Counted from the stretch's first letter, positions 22,285 to 35,337 are shown. The stretch: DNA of 64,000 nt from Onthophagus taurus (GCF_036711975.1 NC_091970.1:3789501-3853500), one strand, 5' to 3'. Program-made: numbers and translations. The notes: generated by a model not told the origin, from the letters alone.

Positions 22285-25200
22285 GATGTTATATATAAAC
22301 AATAATGAATTAAGATTAAACCCGCATCACAATCATTATAATAAAAGGATTTTATTTTAATTGCACATTAAATATTATTAGAAAACATGCAAAAAAATTT
22401 ATTGTCGTGTTTAATTTTTTGGTCTATAGTGGCGATATCTCTTGTATATAAATAAAAGTATTTGTTGCAATGTTAATTGTTATTTATTAATTAAAAGAAG
22501 AAACATTATTGAATCGCTAAAATATTAAAATAATAAATTAAGATTAAATTAGACATTATCAAACAAAAAAATATTAATTAAATTAAAATTTAATCTTTAT
22601 TATTGACAGTTTAAAATGTCAAAATGACATTTAAATAACCGAAAATAACAGGTAAAAATTAAAAAACTTTTTTTTTAGTATTAATATTATTTTATTTTGC
22701 AAATAATGCTACCGGGTACAGTATAGACTCAAATCAGACTGTAAAATACAGTCAGTAACCCCAATTATCTTATTAATTTTTTTTCATTTAAATTTAATTT
22801 TCTCGTAGTGGTACTCAGTACATACGTGTGACATCAAACTTTGAACCATTTTCCCGGTTCTTTCGCTCGAAAAAAATCAAAAGAAAATGTTTTTAAATGT
22901 TACTATGATGATATCCGCGAAAGAATCGGGTCGTATTTGTTACGATCAAAGTTCAATTGGAGGAATAAATTATTTACAGTGGCAGTGTATTATTAAAGAA
23001 AACGAAATGATCATAATAAACTACAGTGAAGTTCCCCAAATTCGAACTTTTATATTTTGAATTATTCTCTAAGTCGAACAGTTTTCGTAAACTCAAGCGT
23101 TTCACCAGGTTTCAAAAGTATTTATTTATCTCTCTACGACGAGTTTCAATAAGTTTACTATGGAATTACTTATTAACTTCTATATTATGCCGAATTTTCC
23201 AAAGAATAAACTATTTAAATCCGTTCTGTTAGGCGACTATTTTTTATTCCAGTGATTTTATGATTCGAACTAGTGCTGAATAAAAATTTAAACTAACACT
23301 AGAAATAGAACTAGAAAGTCAGTTCGTGTAATGTTAGTTCTAGTTTTACATTTGCACTTTCATTAGAACTAACACTGTATCTAGAACTAGAAACGCTTTA
23401 AAAATGGCTAAACCCGAATGATTCTAGTTCTAGGTATAGTGTTAGTTTATATATAGTGCTAAACCCGAAACTTTCTAGTTCTAGTTTTAATAATTATTCA
23501 GCGCTAGATTGTTGTGTATTTTTATTGAAGTATTTGAAAGTTATTAAAGTATTAGAGTATTTCTCTCTAACTCAAAGTTTTCTTTCGCTCCCTTATAGAT
23601 TCGAGTTAGGGAAATTTCACTATAGTTTCTTTTTTTTTAATTAATTTCTTAATTAATTAATTCATTTCTCACCGCTTCTACAGTTTTCGCGCAACATTTG
23701 TTTATTTAACCTCAAGCTCGAAATTAAGGACGAAGGCAAAAATACAGCTCAATTTTAAAAACACTGCCGCCAATTTTTTTTAACCCCTATGTACATTTAA
23801 TTTTTTCTTTTTTTGGTAATTTTTACTTATTTTATGCTCGGGACGGAAAAAGGCATTTTCCACACAAAAAAGCGGCTCGAAACTAAATCAAAATCGCCGT
23901 ATTTTTGCCGGTGGTGTACATTTTTAAAAATTGTGTAAAATTAAATTAATTTTTATTTATTTATTTAACTCTCATTTCGCAAACGCTCTCTTTCTTTATT
24001 ATTATTTAATTTCTTCACTTGGAATTAACAATAGGCACTTATAATCAAATAAACAACGGTGGAAGCTGTTATATTTATTAATATTATTACGAAAAGACAC
24101 AAATTAAACGATTAAAAGGCATTTTTTTTCTAATTTTATTGGAAACGTTCAAATCTCCCGCCTTTTTAATTTTTTAAAAATTTTACTTCCGTTAATCGAT
24201 CTAAACATTTCTCGTTACTAAGCAACAATTAATGCCATCATTTTCGATTGATGATTTATTTTAATTTTTTTGGATTTTTAGTGTTTCGTGTTTGAGTATT
24301 TTTTTTTAAAAGCACAAAGTTTAATTTAAAATGATTAGAACTAAAAGTTTGAAAAGAAAAGGAGGTAGTGATCAGTGATTATTTGTGATTGTGTTTTTTA
24401 ACAAGCAAGGTTTTAAAAAGTTAGGTTATGTTTATCATAATTAAAGAAAATCGGGATTTATTTATTTCTTATGGACTTGCATGGACGTCTTTTGTGTTTT
24501 ATCCCGAAAAATTAACCCAAATTGAATTTGAAAAAATTACAACCTCAAAAGTGTCGCATAACCTCAAAAAAAAATTATTTCAATTCCTTTTTTTTGTTAT
24601 TAATTATTTAAATTATCTTTTGGTTGGTTTATTTGAAATTACGCGACACAACTCCGTTTATTTCCTTCTATTTTACACAAAATACAAAAAACCTGTACAA
24701 AATATCGCGAGTAAAAAACCCGAGTACTACTTTTTATCATTTTTTTTTTTTTAATAATTTTAATATAAACCATTTCGCGCGTTTTATTTTAATTTTATGC
24801 ATTTTTCTTACTTTGTGTGTGTGTTTAAGTGTTTTTTATGTTGTGTGCGGCTCAACAACGTGCTTTAAAACGATGCGTGAGAAGAACCATTTTATAAGAT
24901 ATTTATACTGGATCATGTTTAATTCAACATTTTTTTGGTATAAACAATTTAATCTCGAGAATTATTTAAATAAAAAGAAAATTCTGGATACCTAATCACA
25001 CTTTAATATTTAACCGTCATTTAATTGTCAATGATTCCAATTATAAATATCTAATAATTTGTTAAACGATGCTGCTTTATTTACAAAATAAACTTTATTT
25101 ATTTATTCCCGAGCGGTCTAAACTTTATTTTCGAAAAAAGGGGGCCTCCATACTCATTCTTTAATACAGTCGTACACGTTCGTACCCTGTGTGATTAATT

Positions 25201-25690
25201 TTTGTAAATTTTCTTGATTCAAAGTCGTTGTATCGACAATTGTAGGTTTTACATTTCCATGTGAGAGGTGTTTTATGCTTGGGGCTCTTCAAAATCTACG
25301 ATATTGCTAAAGGAAGACAGACCAGGTTCAGTCCGTTACCGTACTATACACAACCCGTATAATAATATTTATATTATATACAAATTCTTTATTTCTTTTA
25401 TCTGTTTTAATGGAGGATTAATCAAAAAATAAAAATAACATTCTAATAAAAGAAATTCAAATCCTTAAACTAAGATAATAAAAAAAAGGGTTACTTTAAC
25501 CACCTATGTACATATTGTCATAGATTTTTTAAGTCCATTTTAATATTTTTAAGGGGGCGCACGCACTTTTCTTACAGTACTCTTTTTATCTTGTTCAATT
25601 TATTTTTGAGTCCAATTTGGAAAAAAAGTATTTAGTCGAGTTTATACTCGGGGCTTAATGCTTGGAAAGCGAATGCCCCGAGTGGTGCCC
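22285..25690. other. Gene-poor interval between the transposon and the YjbQ gene
   Basis: No supported gene in 3.4 kb. A palindromic repeat lies at 23268-23500. A few less AT-rich stretches (22800-23020, 23650-23780, 25140-25330) could be non-coding exons, UTR or regulatory DNA but carry no recognisable product. The stretch next to 25690 is likely the 3' UTR of the YjbQ gene. Open frames at 24428-24995 are low-complexity and lack support. Confidence 0.45.
23268..23500. repeat. Palindromic repeat, CTAGAACTAGAA family
   Basis: Shows AACACTAGAAATAGAACTAG, then TAATGTTAGTTCTAGTTTTA, then GGCTAAACCCGAATGATTCT and TAGTTCTAGGTATAGTGTTA in inverted order. Same family as the cluster in the large Dlg5 intron. 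Confidence 0.75.
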
Positions 25691-26487
25691 CTAACTGCTC
25701 GTGCTGGCCATGGGGCTAACGGGAGACAGAGGCGTACACGTCGAATCTCGCAGGCATCCATTGAGCGTAATCAAAAGCTTCCGAGAACCCGCACGGTCCC
25801 GATGTTCACATAACCACACACCCTGCCACGTACCCAAATTTAATTTCCCTTCCGTTATAGGAATCGTCAACGATGAACCCAAAAAACACGCCTTTACATG
25901 GGCGGGCTAAAAAATAAATTCATTTATTATTAAAAATCAAATTAATCCATTAATTTACCATATCGTCGGGTCCTTCGCATGAATGCCGATATGGGACGTC
26001 TTCGGGGACGATTTTATTTAACATCATCTCCATATCATCACGAACATCCGGGTCCCAACTTTCATTTAATGCCAAACTGGCCGATGTGTGCAAAACTGTT
26101 TTAATTTTACAAAAAGTTAGGTTAGGATTAAATGTCAATGTCAAAATGAGGGTTAAGAATTAAGAAAAATGAGAAATAAAAATAAAATATTTTGACGTGA
26201 AGTGGTTGATAATCATTCAGTCGATACGACCTTCGAAGGCCGAGACGTTGAAATATGCATGAATCGACCCCAAAATAAATTGAAAAAATCTTGGTAAAGA
26301 AGATTTAGAGTCGGCTTTACAACTTACTCTGTACGTGGCAGAGTCCCATCGCGAATTGCGACAATTCCGGTATCTGTCTAAGGATTTCTTCGGTAACCAG
26401 ATGTACGCCCCGGTGCTGCGGCCTAAGATTGATCTTTTTTTGAAACCACGCCGAATTACACTGGACGATCCTGGCGGACGAAGCCAT
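25691..26487 (-). CDS. UPF0047/YjbQ family protein
   Basis: Three exons: 26487 to about 26325, about 26101-25961, and about 25908-25691; about 170 residues. The YjbQ fold is seen in order: RGVHLVTEEILRQIPEL, then GLCHVQ|ILHTSASLALNE across the first intron, then ESWDPDVRDDMEMMLNKIVP, HSCEGPDDM|PAHVKACFLG across the second, and TEGKLNLGTWQGVWLCEHRD. The HTSASL..NE and LGTWQ.V.LCEHR blocks are the family signature, with conserved His/Asp/Glu around the presumed active site. Bacterial relatives have been described as secondary thiamine-phosphate synthases, but the animal role is not established. A Ser/Thr/Pro tail of about 20 residues extends past the domain. The start at MASSARIVQ is the first in-frame Met. 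Confidence 0.93.
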
Positions 26488-28620
26488 GTTTGATTTGCTG
26501 TCGCTGTTGTTGGTCGCCAGTTTGCCGGCTTTTGCTGTCCTTGGGGCACTCGCGAAACACTAAATCAGCTCGTAATAAACCGTGCGTTCGCGCGCTCCAA
26601 CGAGAGCGTTCATCGTTATCATGAGCTAGGCATGAGCGCGGGGGCAAAGGCCCCAATTCGAACACCGTTTTGAAACACGACCACGGAACTTGCCGCAATG
26701 AAGAAATCTCAACTTATGACAGATCGGTTATTTTCGGAATCGCTTTCGTTTCAGTTCGTACCACCCGACCGGGTGCGACTTTATTAGCGCTAAATTTAAA
26801 TATTCATATCGTTACATTACAAAAAATTAAAACGAAATCAAAATTATTAACATTACTTAATCCAATTAAATCCAAAATGTAATAAGTATCTCAAAATATC
26901 AACTTAATTTATTAGTTTTTCTATTAAATAATAGATGGCGTTTATTACCCCAAAATAAATTAGTTTATTTATACAATTTATAATATTATATTTATTACAA
27001 ATTTAGTTAAAACGATTTAATTAAAAATTAACAAATTAAGAAAATCAATTTAATTCGACTAAATCAATAATCAAATTGAATTAATAAACAGATATTAATT
27101 AACAATTAACTGATTAATTAATTAAAAATTAAATAAGATTAATAAGTAAATAAGTGATAGCACTAATAGATGGCGCCACTTAATATTCTAAATTATCTAG
27201 AAATATAAAGATAATAATAAACAAATAATCTTAAATAAATATAAATATCACATTACAACAATTACTACCAAATAACATTATCAAGTTAAGTTCAAACATT
27301 CATTAAACTATATTAACTAAATTGATTTTAAAAAATTTAAAAAGCAATTAGTTCCACTTTTATCGAATAGATGGTGCTTATATCCCCAAAATTAACGCAT
27401 TATAACAAAATTATTTTAATTAATTTATTTTAAGTTTATTCGCTAATATAAATTAATTTACATTTAAAATTTAATTAATTAATCTTCTAATACGAAATCC
27501 AACTTTTCGTTTTCTTCTTCCAAATAGATGGAATTTGGTAAAACAAGAACTAATTGATTTTAAGAATTTTTAATTATTATATTAATTTATTAATTATTTA
27601 AGATTATATTAATTTTTTCAATTAATATAATCTGCTAAAATAGATAATAATCTGTAATATTATTAGGTAGTAATTGTTATGTGGTTTGAATTATTAATTA
27701 AATGTTTTTTCCGTCGACCGTGTATTTATATGATTTATAAATGTATACAAAATCATTCATTAATGACACCTATTAATAAACGATTTTGTATTAATAAACG
27801 ATTTTAAGAAAGTCCGACCGAACTAAATAGTAGTCAATTTAATAAATATTCTCCAATGAAATTTGTAATACCGACCCAACCGACCACTATATCTATTCGG
27901 TAAGACTACAAAAATAAATTATGACACATTAAAAGTGAGGTTATTTTGCCAGTGACAGAATTGGGAGATTTTTCAACGATGGATTTTCTCTATTTTGTTG
28001 AAAAGACGGTCAACAGAAAAATATTGTAACTAACTCGTATATTAAAATGCGATTAATTATCTCAATAATTAACGCGTTCGCTTCGCTCGCTCACGCGTTA
28101 AAATATCTCGATAATTAATCGCCTTCATTAATAGACTTGTTGGTTAAATAACTATTAATAAAATATTTTAAACAAATTTGACTGTTGAGGTTGATTAAAA
28201 TTTTTTTTTGAGGTTATAATTAAAAAAAAATATTTTTTCTTTGATTAAATTTATTTACAATAGTCTTTTCCGAAGTTAAAATTAAGGATCAAAAGTATAC
28301 AATGTTTCCTTATACATTAGTTATTATTAATAATACAACTCTTCATTAATTTAAACGTTTTTTTTAATATTTATATTGAAATCGGAATTGTGCGGATATC
28401 TTTATTTATTAAAAAAAATTATATTTAAATATTAAATTTACATAAAAAAGGCATTTTTCTTGTTAAAAAAGCTAATAAATATCCTAATGTGCGGAAAGTT
28501 TTTCTCGGATTCATATAATCAGAAAAAAAGGCAGTAATTTTATTTTCGTTTTTAATTTCTATTTTAAAACATTATTTCTTGATTACTTTGAGCTCTTACA
28601 TAGAAACAAATTCCTTATCA
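26488..28620. other. Spacer between the YjbQ gene and ARPC2
   Basis: The first 350 bases are less AT-rich and are probably the YjbQ 5' UTR and promoter. The remainder is AT-rich with AGATGGCG-type motifs at 26933, 27168-27176 and 27368 (AGATGGTGC), and a foldback element near 28025-28150. The last 130-200 bases are likely the ARPC2 3' UTR. No gene seen. Confidence 0.45.
28025..28151. repeat. Foldback/MITE-like palindrome
   Basis: Arms GCGATTAATTATCTCAATAA and TATCTCGATAATTAATCGC face each other around AACGCG..CGCGTT, with the central loop TTCGCTTCGCTCGCTCA. The outer parts (GTAACTAACTCGTATATTAA and the complement of TTGTTGGTTAAATAAC) are also loosely complementary. Non-coding; probably a small MITE. 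Confidence 0.65.
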
Positions 28621-29735
28621 TCAATCTTTTCGCACAAACGTTCTACCCCTAAAACACAAAAAACAATATAACAACATAACCTCATTTTTTTTAAAATACT
28701 TACGTAATAGTTTTCTTATCAGTACTCTTATTTTCAGGTCGAGCCCTATTAAGAACCTTTAAGAATTCACTCGTCTTCGCCCTCATACGACTATGAATAT
28801 ACGCCTTTGAGCACTTAATATGGTAATGCAAGTAATGACGGAACATATGCACCAAGTTAATCGTGTTATCCCGCGTGTTTCTTGCGGTGTGTCTCGGGAA
28901 TAACACAAAAGTTACATAACCCACATTATTATCGACTTTTGCGTCAGTGTTTTGAAGCTCTCGGGGTGGTTCACGGTGACTAAATAAAACTGGGGGAGCT
29001 GTATGTGAAGCTCGTAAACCTTCCTTTAATTCTTGCATAAAAACTTTCCCAATTATAACATCGTCTTCATCGCGAAAACGAGTCGAAAAAACTACCGTAA
29101 CTCGATCGGATTTCGCTTCAACGTACATCGTTTCATCGCTTCGGTAATGAATAACGGCCCTTTTTTGGCCTTCATCGCCTTTCTCTTGGAAATCAAAGTA
29201 TTTTTCGAAAACTGAAGCAAAACAATTTCGTTTTAAAAGTCCGATTTTTTTAACAATTTCCGCCCAATTATCGGGGATGTTCTCCAAATCTAATAACACC
29301 GATACGTTGTAACCGTCTTCGGGATTGATTAAAATTGGCCCGTATTCGCGTTTTAAAAGTTCGTCGGCTCCATGTTCTTGAAGTTCTTTATAAAACTTTA
29401 AGGATATACTAACCTATTTAATTTTAAAGGAAAAAATTAAAATATTATTGTTATTTTGATTCAAATTTACCCTAATTTTACTTTTGTTGCCATCTAAATT
29501 TGATATATGGTATAAGACTCCATCGAAATCGGCCACCGTAACATCAATATACTCATTTTTAGCCCTAAAAATAAATAAACGTAAAAAACGAAGTTTAAGG
29601 AAAATTATTAGATTATTTTATGAGTAATATGTTGAGATAAGCTCAACCTAATTTTACTCACCCTGCTTGTGCGTTCTTAATCTTAACCGTTAAGGTTTCC
29701 TCCACAACTCTGTTATTGATTTCTAATAAAATCAT
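28621..29735 (-). CDS. Arpc2: Arp2/3 complex subunit 2 (p34-Arc)
   Basis: About four exons give about 300 residues, the usual ARPC2 length. Exon 1 starts [20 protein letters not shown]. Next comes [20 protein letters not shown], then [21 protein letters not shown] large exon includes [38 protein letters not shown] and [20 protein letters not shown]. The C-terminus is completed by a small last exon: [13 protein letters not shown] with stop at 28621-28623, recovering the family KTITGRTF motif. ARPC2 and ARPC4 form the structural core of Arp2/3, which nucleates branched actin. Reading straight through the last donor would truncate the protein, so the spliced end is preferred. Confidence 0.95.
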
Positions 29736-30338
29736 GGTTACAACCGGTTGAAAAGATTGCGATTAACCGTTTTTAAGCCCCCGGAAAAAGCTCCACAACT
29801 ACAAACGACTTCTAATCGTGAGGGAGTTGCTCATTTTGAGTTATCGGTAATAATGGTGACTAATTTTTAGATAAAAATAGCACCATCTATTAGTTAAAGT
29901 GCTAATTTAATACTTAATTAAGTTAAATTTTAAATTAAAGGTAATAAATTTGTTGTAATAAAGAAAGTTATAAAGGAAATTGATTAAAATTTAACGCGAA
30001 TTTTTTAGTTTTATTTTGCATTCTGAATAAGTTGAATAAAAAAATGTCAAAATAAGCTGTCAATTGTAAAACTTAGGTTAGGTTGGGAAATCGACCAAAT
30101 AGATGGCGCTTATAACACCAAAAATTAATATTAATTTAAAAAAACGAATTAACATCATCAAATTTACTAAAAAAGCAAATTAAATTAATTATTAAGTTAA
30201 TAATTAAATGATAAATTAAATAACAAAATAAGAATAACTAACCAAGTGATAATGGCACTAAGAGATGTCGCCACTTAATCTAACCTCAACTGTCAAATTA
30301 CTTTTAAAATATTTTATTGAAAATGTTTAATTAACAAT
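29736..30338. other. Spacer between ARPC2 and tRNase Z
   Basis: ARPC2 5' flank followed by tRNase Z 3' flank, both on the minus strand. Contains AGATGGCGC at 30101-30109 and GTCAAAATAAGCTGTCAATT near 30045. No coding sequence. Confidence 0.45.
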
Positions 30339-33300
30339 TTAAACTTTCTGTAACGACCTACGATCAACAGATTTTTCCCGTTCAATTCGCAACTGCCTCT
30401 TAATCGCTTTATTTTCTAATCCTTCGTAATGCTCAGCAAACATTAATTTTAAAGCAGGATAGAATAAAGGAACCAAATGTATTTCATCCAACTTCAACTG
30501 CATATTATCGAAAGCAATTCCAACGTTTTCTTTAAAATTTTCATTAAACCTCGGTAACCGAGCGTATCTTTGACTAAAATGCGTCAATAAAGTGTATTTA
30601 GCATTCATTTGTTGGCCAATTGAAATTGCTTGAGACGTGGTTGAGTGCATTTTAAGAACAGCTTCGCTTGCTAATTCATCTTCCATCGTAGCCTCGTGTA
30701 TTAACAAATCGGAATCTTTCCCTAATTTAACCAAGTTTGGGCAGGGCATGGTGTCACCGGAATAAGTGACTTTATAACCGTCGCTGTGAGTGAACGAGAC
30801 TCCGAAAGCATTGGGGCAATGTCTCACTAAAACCGTATTTATATTCGTTAGATTTAATCGTTTCAATATACTTTCTTTTAAATCTTTTGAGATAACTTCT
30901 TCTTCGAGAAGTAAATCTCCGTTGGGAATTAAATCAAAATCGTTTGCAAATGACTCAAAGCAACGATCGTAAAAAACGAGCCAATTTAAAATTTGTTTTG
31001 GGGCAAAAAGGATTATCGGAGGGGCATCAATTTTTAATTCGTTTAAAGCTTTTCTTCGTCCCAATAAGAATCCAATTAAACCGATGTGGTGATCGGCGTG
31101 TAAATGTGAGATATAAATCGCTTGAGTGTTTATTAAAATTTCCAAAGATTTTTCCGGTCCGAAAAATCGTAAAAGTTGTCCATAAGTTCCTTCTCCACAA
31201 TCAACCAAAATTTTACATTCGTCACTAAAATAAAGAAATTAATTAATTTAATTTATAAATAAATAGAAAAAAATAACCTAGTTTCCAATAATATCCCACT
31301 TGTATTTCTTGTTTTATTTGGTATACAAGATCCGGTGCCTAAAAATAAAAGTTTCGGATATGGTCTCGGAATCAACCCAAGACTTTGATTCAAAATATTA
31401 ATTCGTAACTTTTGCAATTCACTTCGGAAACCTTCAACCTCAATAGTTTCATCGATGTAAGTGGAAGGGACCAGCTTCAATTCACCAGATCTTAATTAAA
31501 AAAAAAAAGTAAATAAAATAAGAAATGTGGTTAAAATCAAATATGTCAAATTTAGTACCAACTTAAAATTAATTACCAACCAATTTTTAATCTATCAAAA
31601 AAATTAATTTAAGTTATTTATTCATTACCTATCAAGTCCTTTACGAGGTCTTAAATGAAACGAACATAAAGTATTCGGTTGAATCCAATCATCAGAAAAT
31701 GTCGTTAAAACCGATTTCGACGTTGACATGAAAGATAACTTTTCGATTTGTGATTCGGATTGTTCGCTTGATGGTAAAGAATCAATCGATTCAGTTTTTA
31801 GTTTCTTAAAAGCAGGATTTACGCTCTTTAAATAAATAAACAAATTCTTTTATATCTTATTAAAATACGAGAAATGCGAACGTATATTTAGTTGCCTCCC
31901 TTAATAAAATCTTTTCGTCTAAATGAGATTTCCTACAGTTTTAAGCCATGAATCATTCGCATTTCACTTAAAAAAGATTATAAATAATAGAATTAATTAC
32001 CTCTTCATTTAAAACTTGGGTTCCTTTATCACCCAAAATCGGAAACATAGTTCTACTTAACAAATTAAGTTTATATTGAATCCTATGAACAGCAATACTC
32101 CCCATACAAGTATTTTTCTCATTTAAAATTAAATGTTGCGTACTCGGAGGAAAATCTTCCATCCATGCTTGATATTTCGGATGACAAACAACCGAATTTG
32201 GAGTGAAATGCACCACTAAGTGAGCACAATCGTTTGTACATTCGGCGTATTTTTGGTGCCTCTTTAATTTCATATTTTCTAATAAAGAATCTAAATATTC
32301 TTCACTTGGGCAATCAATAACTAAAATAAAAAAAATTATATTACCTCAAAATTTTAATTTTTCGAGAATTAACCGATAAAAATAGGTCCTGGATCGTCGG
32401 GTTCGCAAACGTCAGTTGGTTGGACAACAACACCCGAATTTAAAGTTACATTTTCCCCATTTTTTAATTTTCCTAATAACGGCCCGGGTGGAACACCGTA
32501 TTTAGCACATTTATCCAGGTTTAATGAACCAGGACGAGGTTGTAATCGACAAATATAAGCCATTGAAACACCCCGCTCCTTGGTTTCGCTTAATAATAAT
32601 TGGGAACTTTCTGAAATTCTTTCGGGGGGTTCTCTAGATCCACTCACTAAAATGATTAAATTAAAATTATTAATAAACTCATTTGTAATGAGTTTAATAA
32701 CAATTTTTCTTATTATTTTTCGCTATTTTATATTCTTTTTCGATAAAAATGAATAATTAAATTAATTATAAATATAACCTCAAAAAAAAAATAATTTGAC
32801 AGATTTGACAATCATAATTAAAAAGTTAGATTATGAAATAAAATAAGATTATCTTTATGTTTTTAATTAATAAATAAGGGGCCAAATAAATAGGAGGGGA
32901 TACCTGAATGGGATCGGGCTCTATGTTTACGTTTTGGCTTACGTTCATGAGCGTAATAATCCGTGTTGTCTTCAACAACATCCGGTGTGCTGTATCGGCC
33001 AACGGATTCAGAGCTCCGCCGACTTCTACGTCGCCTTTTTGGTGATTTTGTCGAAGTACTTGCATCACTCTAATAAAAATTTAATTCAATTAAGCTTTAA
33101 AATTAATAAAATTTCTTATTTACGGTTTCCATCGATGACCCAGCTTGAGTGTTTTTACTAAAACCTGATAAGTCAGAATCTAAATCAATTTCTTCGGCAA
33201 TATCCTCAATTTTAGGTTCAATTTTTTTCTTTCGTTCCAAAAGAATGTATTGTACGATCATTACATTGTCAGAAAATTCTTTGTTTTCATCGCACTTTGC

Positions 33301-33852
33301 CATTTTAATGTGTAAATTCTTTATAACAACGAAGCGTTTTGTGGCTACAAATAATTCATCGAGTCCTTGAGGACCATGTAGGGTTATTTTTGGTACCCCA
33401 ACGTCTTGTATCGTTAAAGCGGTACCAGGAAGACCTCCAATGTTCTTCCAAACTGGTTGGGTGATGAATATATGCTCTAATTTAGCTAATTTCATTTTGT
33501 GTTCATGAGCTAATCTTTGGGTACCTTCACCGCAATTAAATAAATACCTAAAAATTAAGCAATTAATAAAAAATTTATATAAAATTTATAAATTTTACCT
33601 GGCTTGATCAGAAAACACATACAAACTCCTCGGAGCGCCTTCAGCGCCCGATCCGAGTACCTGCAACGTAACTTTTCCGGGAACATATTTCGAGCTTCGC
33701 TCCTTAATTTTTTTACGATTTTTTTGTGCATCGGCGATGTGTTTGGGATCTTTGGGCATCTCGGCGAGGATTTTAAGCAGGTTAGAATTAGGTTTAGTGA
33801 CGTAGGTCGCTACGGAAAGTCTGAAATAGATACGGTTGAGGAAAAGGGGCAT
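30339..33852 (-). CDS. RNaseZ: Long-form tRNase Z (ELAC2, tRNA 3' endonuclease)
   Basis: Eight exons, roughly 850 residues. The start MPLFLNRIYFRLSVATYV is amphipathic and basic, consistent with mitochondrial targeting. The N-terminal half is a degenerate metallo-beta-lactamase fold: VTLQVLGSGAEGAPRSLYVF, NCGEGTQRLAHEHKMKL, ITQPVWKNIGGLPGTALTIQ. A basic Ser/Arg linker sits at about 33067-32906. The C-terminal catalytic half has LFLGTGSCIPNKTRNTSGIL, VDCGEGTYGQLLRFFG, the HxHxDH motif in SHLHADHHIGLIGFL (near 31100), YSGDTMPC, LLIHEATMEDELA and LLTHFSQRY. It cleaves 3' trailers from nuclear and mitochondrial pre-tRNAs. The C-terminal exon reaches a stop at 30339. It is head-to-head with the GTSF1-like gene. 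Confidence 0.96.
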
Positions 33853-34384
33853 TAGAAAGTTAACGAATATTACTCGACGTGAATTTAATGCCTGAAATAA
33901 TGAGAAAAATTATGAAATACACGAGGTTGATGACATTTGGATGTTTGAAATTTGACAGGTGATTGAGGTTCGACTGATTCCTAAAGTTAAAGTTAAACCG
34001 CCCTTTTAACTTAATTTATTCAATATAAATTCCGCCAAAACAATAATAATCATAAAAAATATTATTTTATATGATTTTTCATTCAGAAATAAGTATTTTC
34101 TTTAAAATTTAAATATAAGAAGTACCCCAAACAGATGGCGCCACTAACAAAAAAGTAGCCATAATTAACAATTTTCAATATTCTCCAAAATCGAATGTAA
34201 ATATTAAACAGTTAAGTAAAACCGTATTGTTTTTAAAAGTTAGGCTAATAAATTCGGTTAAATGTTCTTTAATTCATTAAAATTAAATATAACAAATATC
34301 ACCAATAGATGGCGCTACCAGCATAGAGATTAAGCAATAATTAACAAAGAAAAACATAACCTCAATTTCAAACATTTTCCAAAA
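33853..34384. other. Divergent spacer between tRNase Z and the GTSF1-like gene
   Basis: Shared promoter region of two head-to-head genes. It holds TTTGACAGGTGATTGAGGTT near 33951 and AGATGGCGC at 34133-34141 and 34307-34315. No coding sequence. Confidence 0.5.
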
Positions 34385-34719
34385 ATGTAAGTATCAATAT
34401 TCAAATAAATCCGTATTAATTTTAAATTTCTAGGTTAAAAAAGTCGTTTAAACGAGTACCTTGCCCCTTCAATTCAAACCATATCGTTTCCGAAGACAGG
34501 CTCATCACCCACATCGTAAAATGTATGAAAAACTATCCAAATCATTTTACGTGTCCTTTTAACGCATCGCATCGATTTCTACTCGAAAGTGATTTTAAAC
34601 AACATATTCTAACGTGTCCTGAAAAAAGGTATACCTTCGTTGATTCTCACATAAAAAGGAACGTTCCGTTACATGTCGAAGTCCCAAAATGCGAGGATGA
34701 AGAAAGTTGGGATGATTAA
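34385..34719 (+). CDS. GTSF1-like protein with two CHHC zinc fingers
   Basis: Two exons: 34385-34386 (AT) and 34434-34719 (G onward), so the start codon itself is split by a 47-base intron; the result is MLKKSFKRVPCPFNSNH.. of 95 residues. Two CHHC fingers are visible: C11-H17-H27-C31 and C41-H47-H58-C62, each opening with CPFN. This is the U11-48K/GTSF1 (Asterix) finger pair. GTSF1 proteins bind RNA through the fingers and assist Piwi-clade Argonautes. The C-terminus is short and acidic (CEDEESWDD), against about 165 residues in typical GTSF1, so it is a short paralogue. Without splicing the message reads ATG followed at once by TAA. It converges on the small membrane protein gene. Confidence 0.85.
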
Positions 34720-34771
34720 TTTTTAATTTTTTTATTATAAACGAAAAGAAATAAACAACAAAATAGTTTAA

Positions 34772-35086
34772 TTATGTGGTTGCATTAACTTGTCCGATTT
34801 CTTCCTCCTCATCGATGGTCATCCAGGAATCAGAGTCATCTTGAAATGATTAAGTTAGACCGATCAACAAATTAAGTTAAATTATACCTTCAGACTCGGA
34901 GTCATCTCCTTCGTTTTGCGAGTTATCCGGTGGTGGAGTCCTAGCTCTTCTTATCCGCCTCATTTGCACGTTAATTTCAAATTGCATTCGTATATCCAAA
35001 GCCATAAACCCTATGGTAATGATTAAAGGGATCCTATATCGAGATTCCCACGCTAATTTTAACAAGAACAGTAACGGCTCTGCCAT
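34772..35086 (-). CDS. Small single-pass membrane protein, unrecognised
   Basis: Two exons: 35086 to about 34887 and about 34838-34772, giving about 89 residues. Starts MAEPLLFLLKLAWESRYRIP, followed by a hydrophobic segment (LIITIGFMALDI), a basic stretch (RRIRRARTPPP) and an acidic tail. The donor after DSESE (G|GTATAA) joins to the acceptor ending TTTCAAG, so the tail continues DDSDSWMTIDEEEEIGQ and ends NATT. The layout suggests a small ER or mitochondrial membrane protein with a cytosolic acidic tail. I do not recognise the family. Its stop lies 52 bases from that of the GTSF1-like gene. Confidence 0.7.
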
Positions 35087-35337
35087 TTATACTCTAAATC
35101 ATATTCGCTTCAAATCAAAACAATAAATTGATAAACGAAATATTGAAAGAAATTTTTTAGGTTATGTTTTTATGTCAATAAAAAAATTAACGCGACATCT
35201 ATCGATACAAAAACTAACTATACTATTAAATTATTATCGCGGAATATTTAAATAACTATTATTTAATCGGTTAATATACGTAAATATATAATCTAAAAGT
35301 AACTGGTGTCATAATTTATCTTAAAAATAACTCCTGT

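Noticed and set aside
24428-24995. Two Phe/Tyr/Asn-rich plus-strand open frames
   Set aside because: AT-rich low-complexity translations, no conserved pattern, no splice context.
32826-33068. Minus-strand open frame MMQVLRQNHQ in tRNase Z
   Set aside because: Reads the Ser/Arg linker exon in the wrong frame and runs into the intron.
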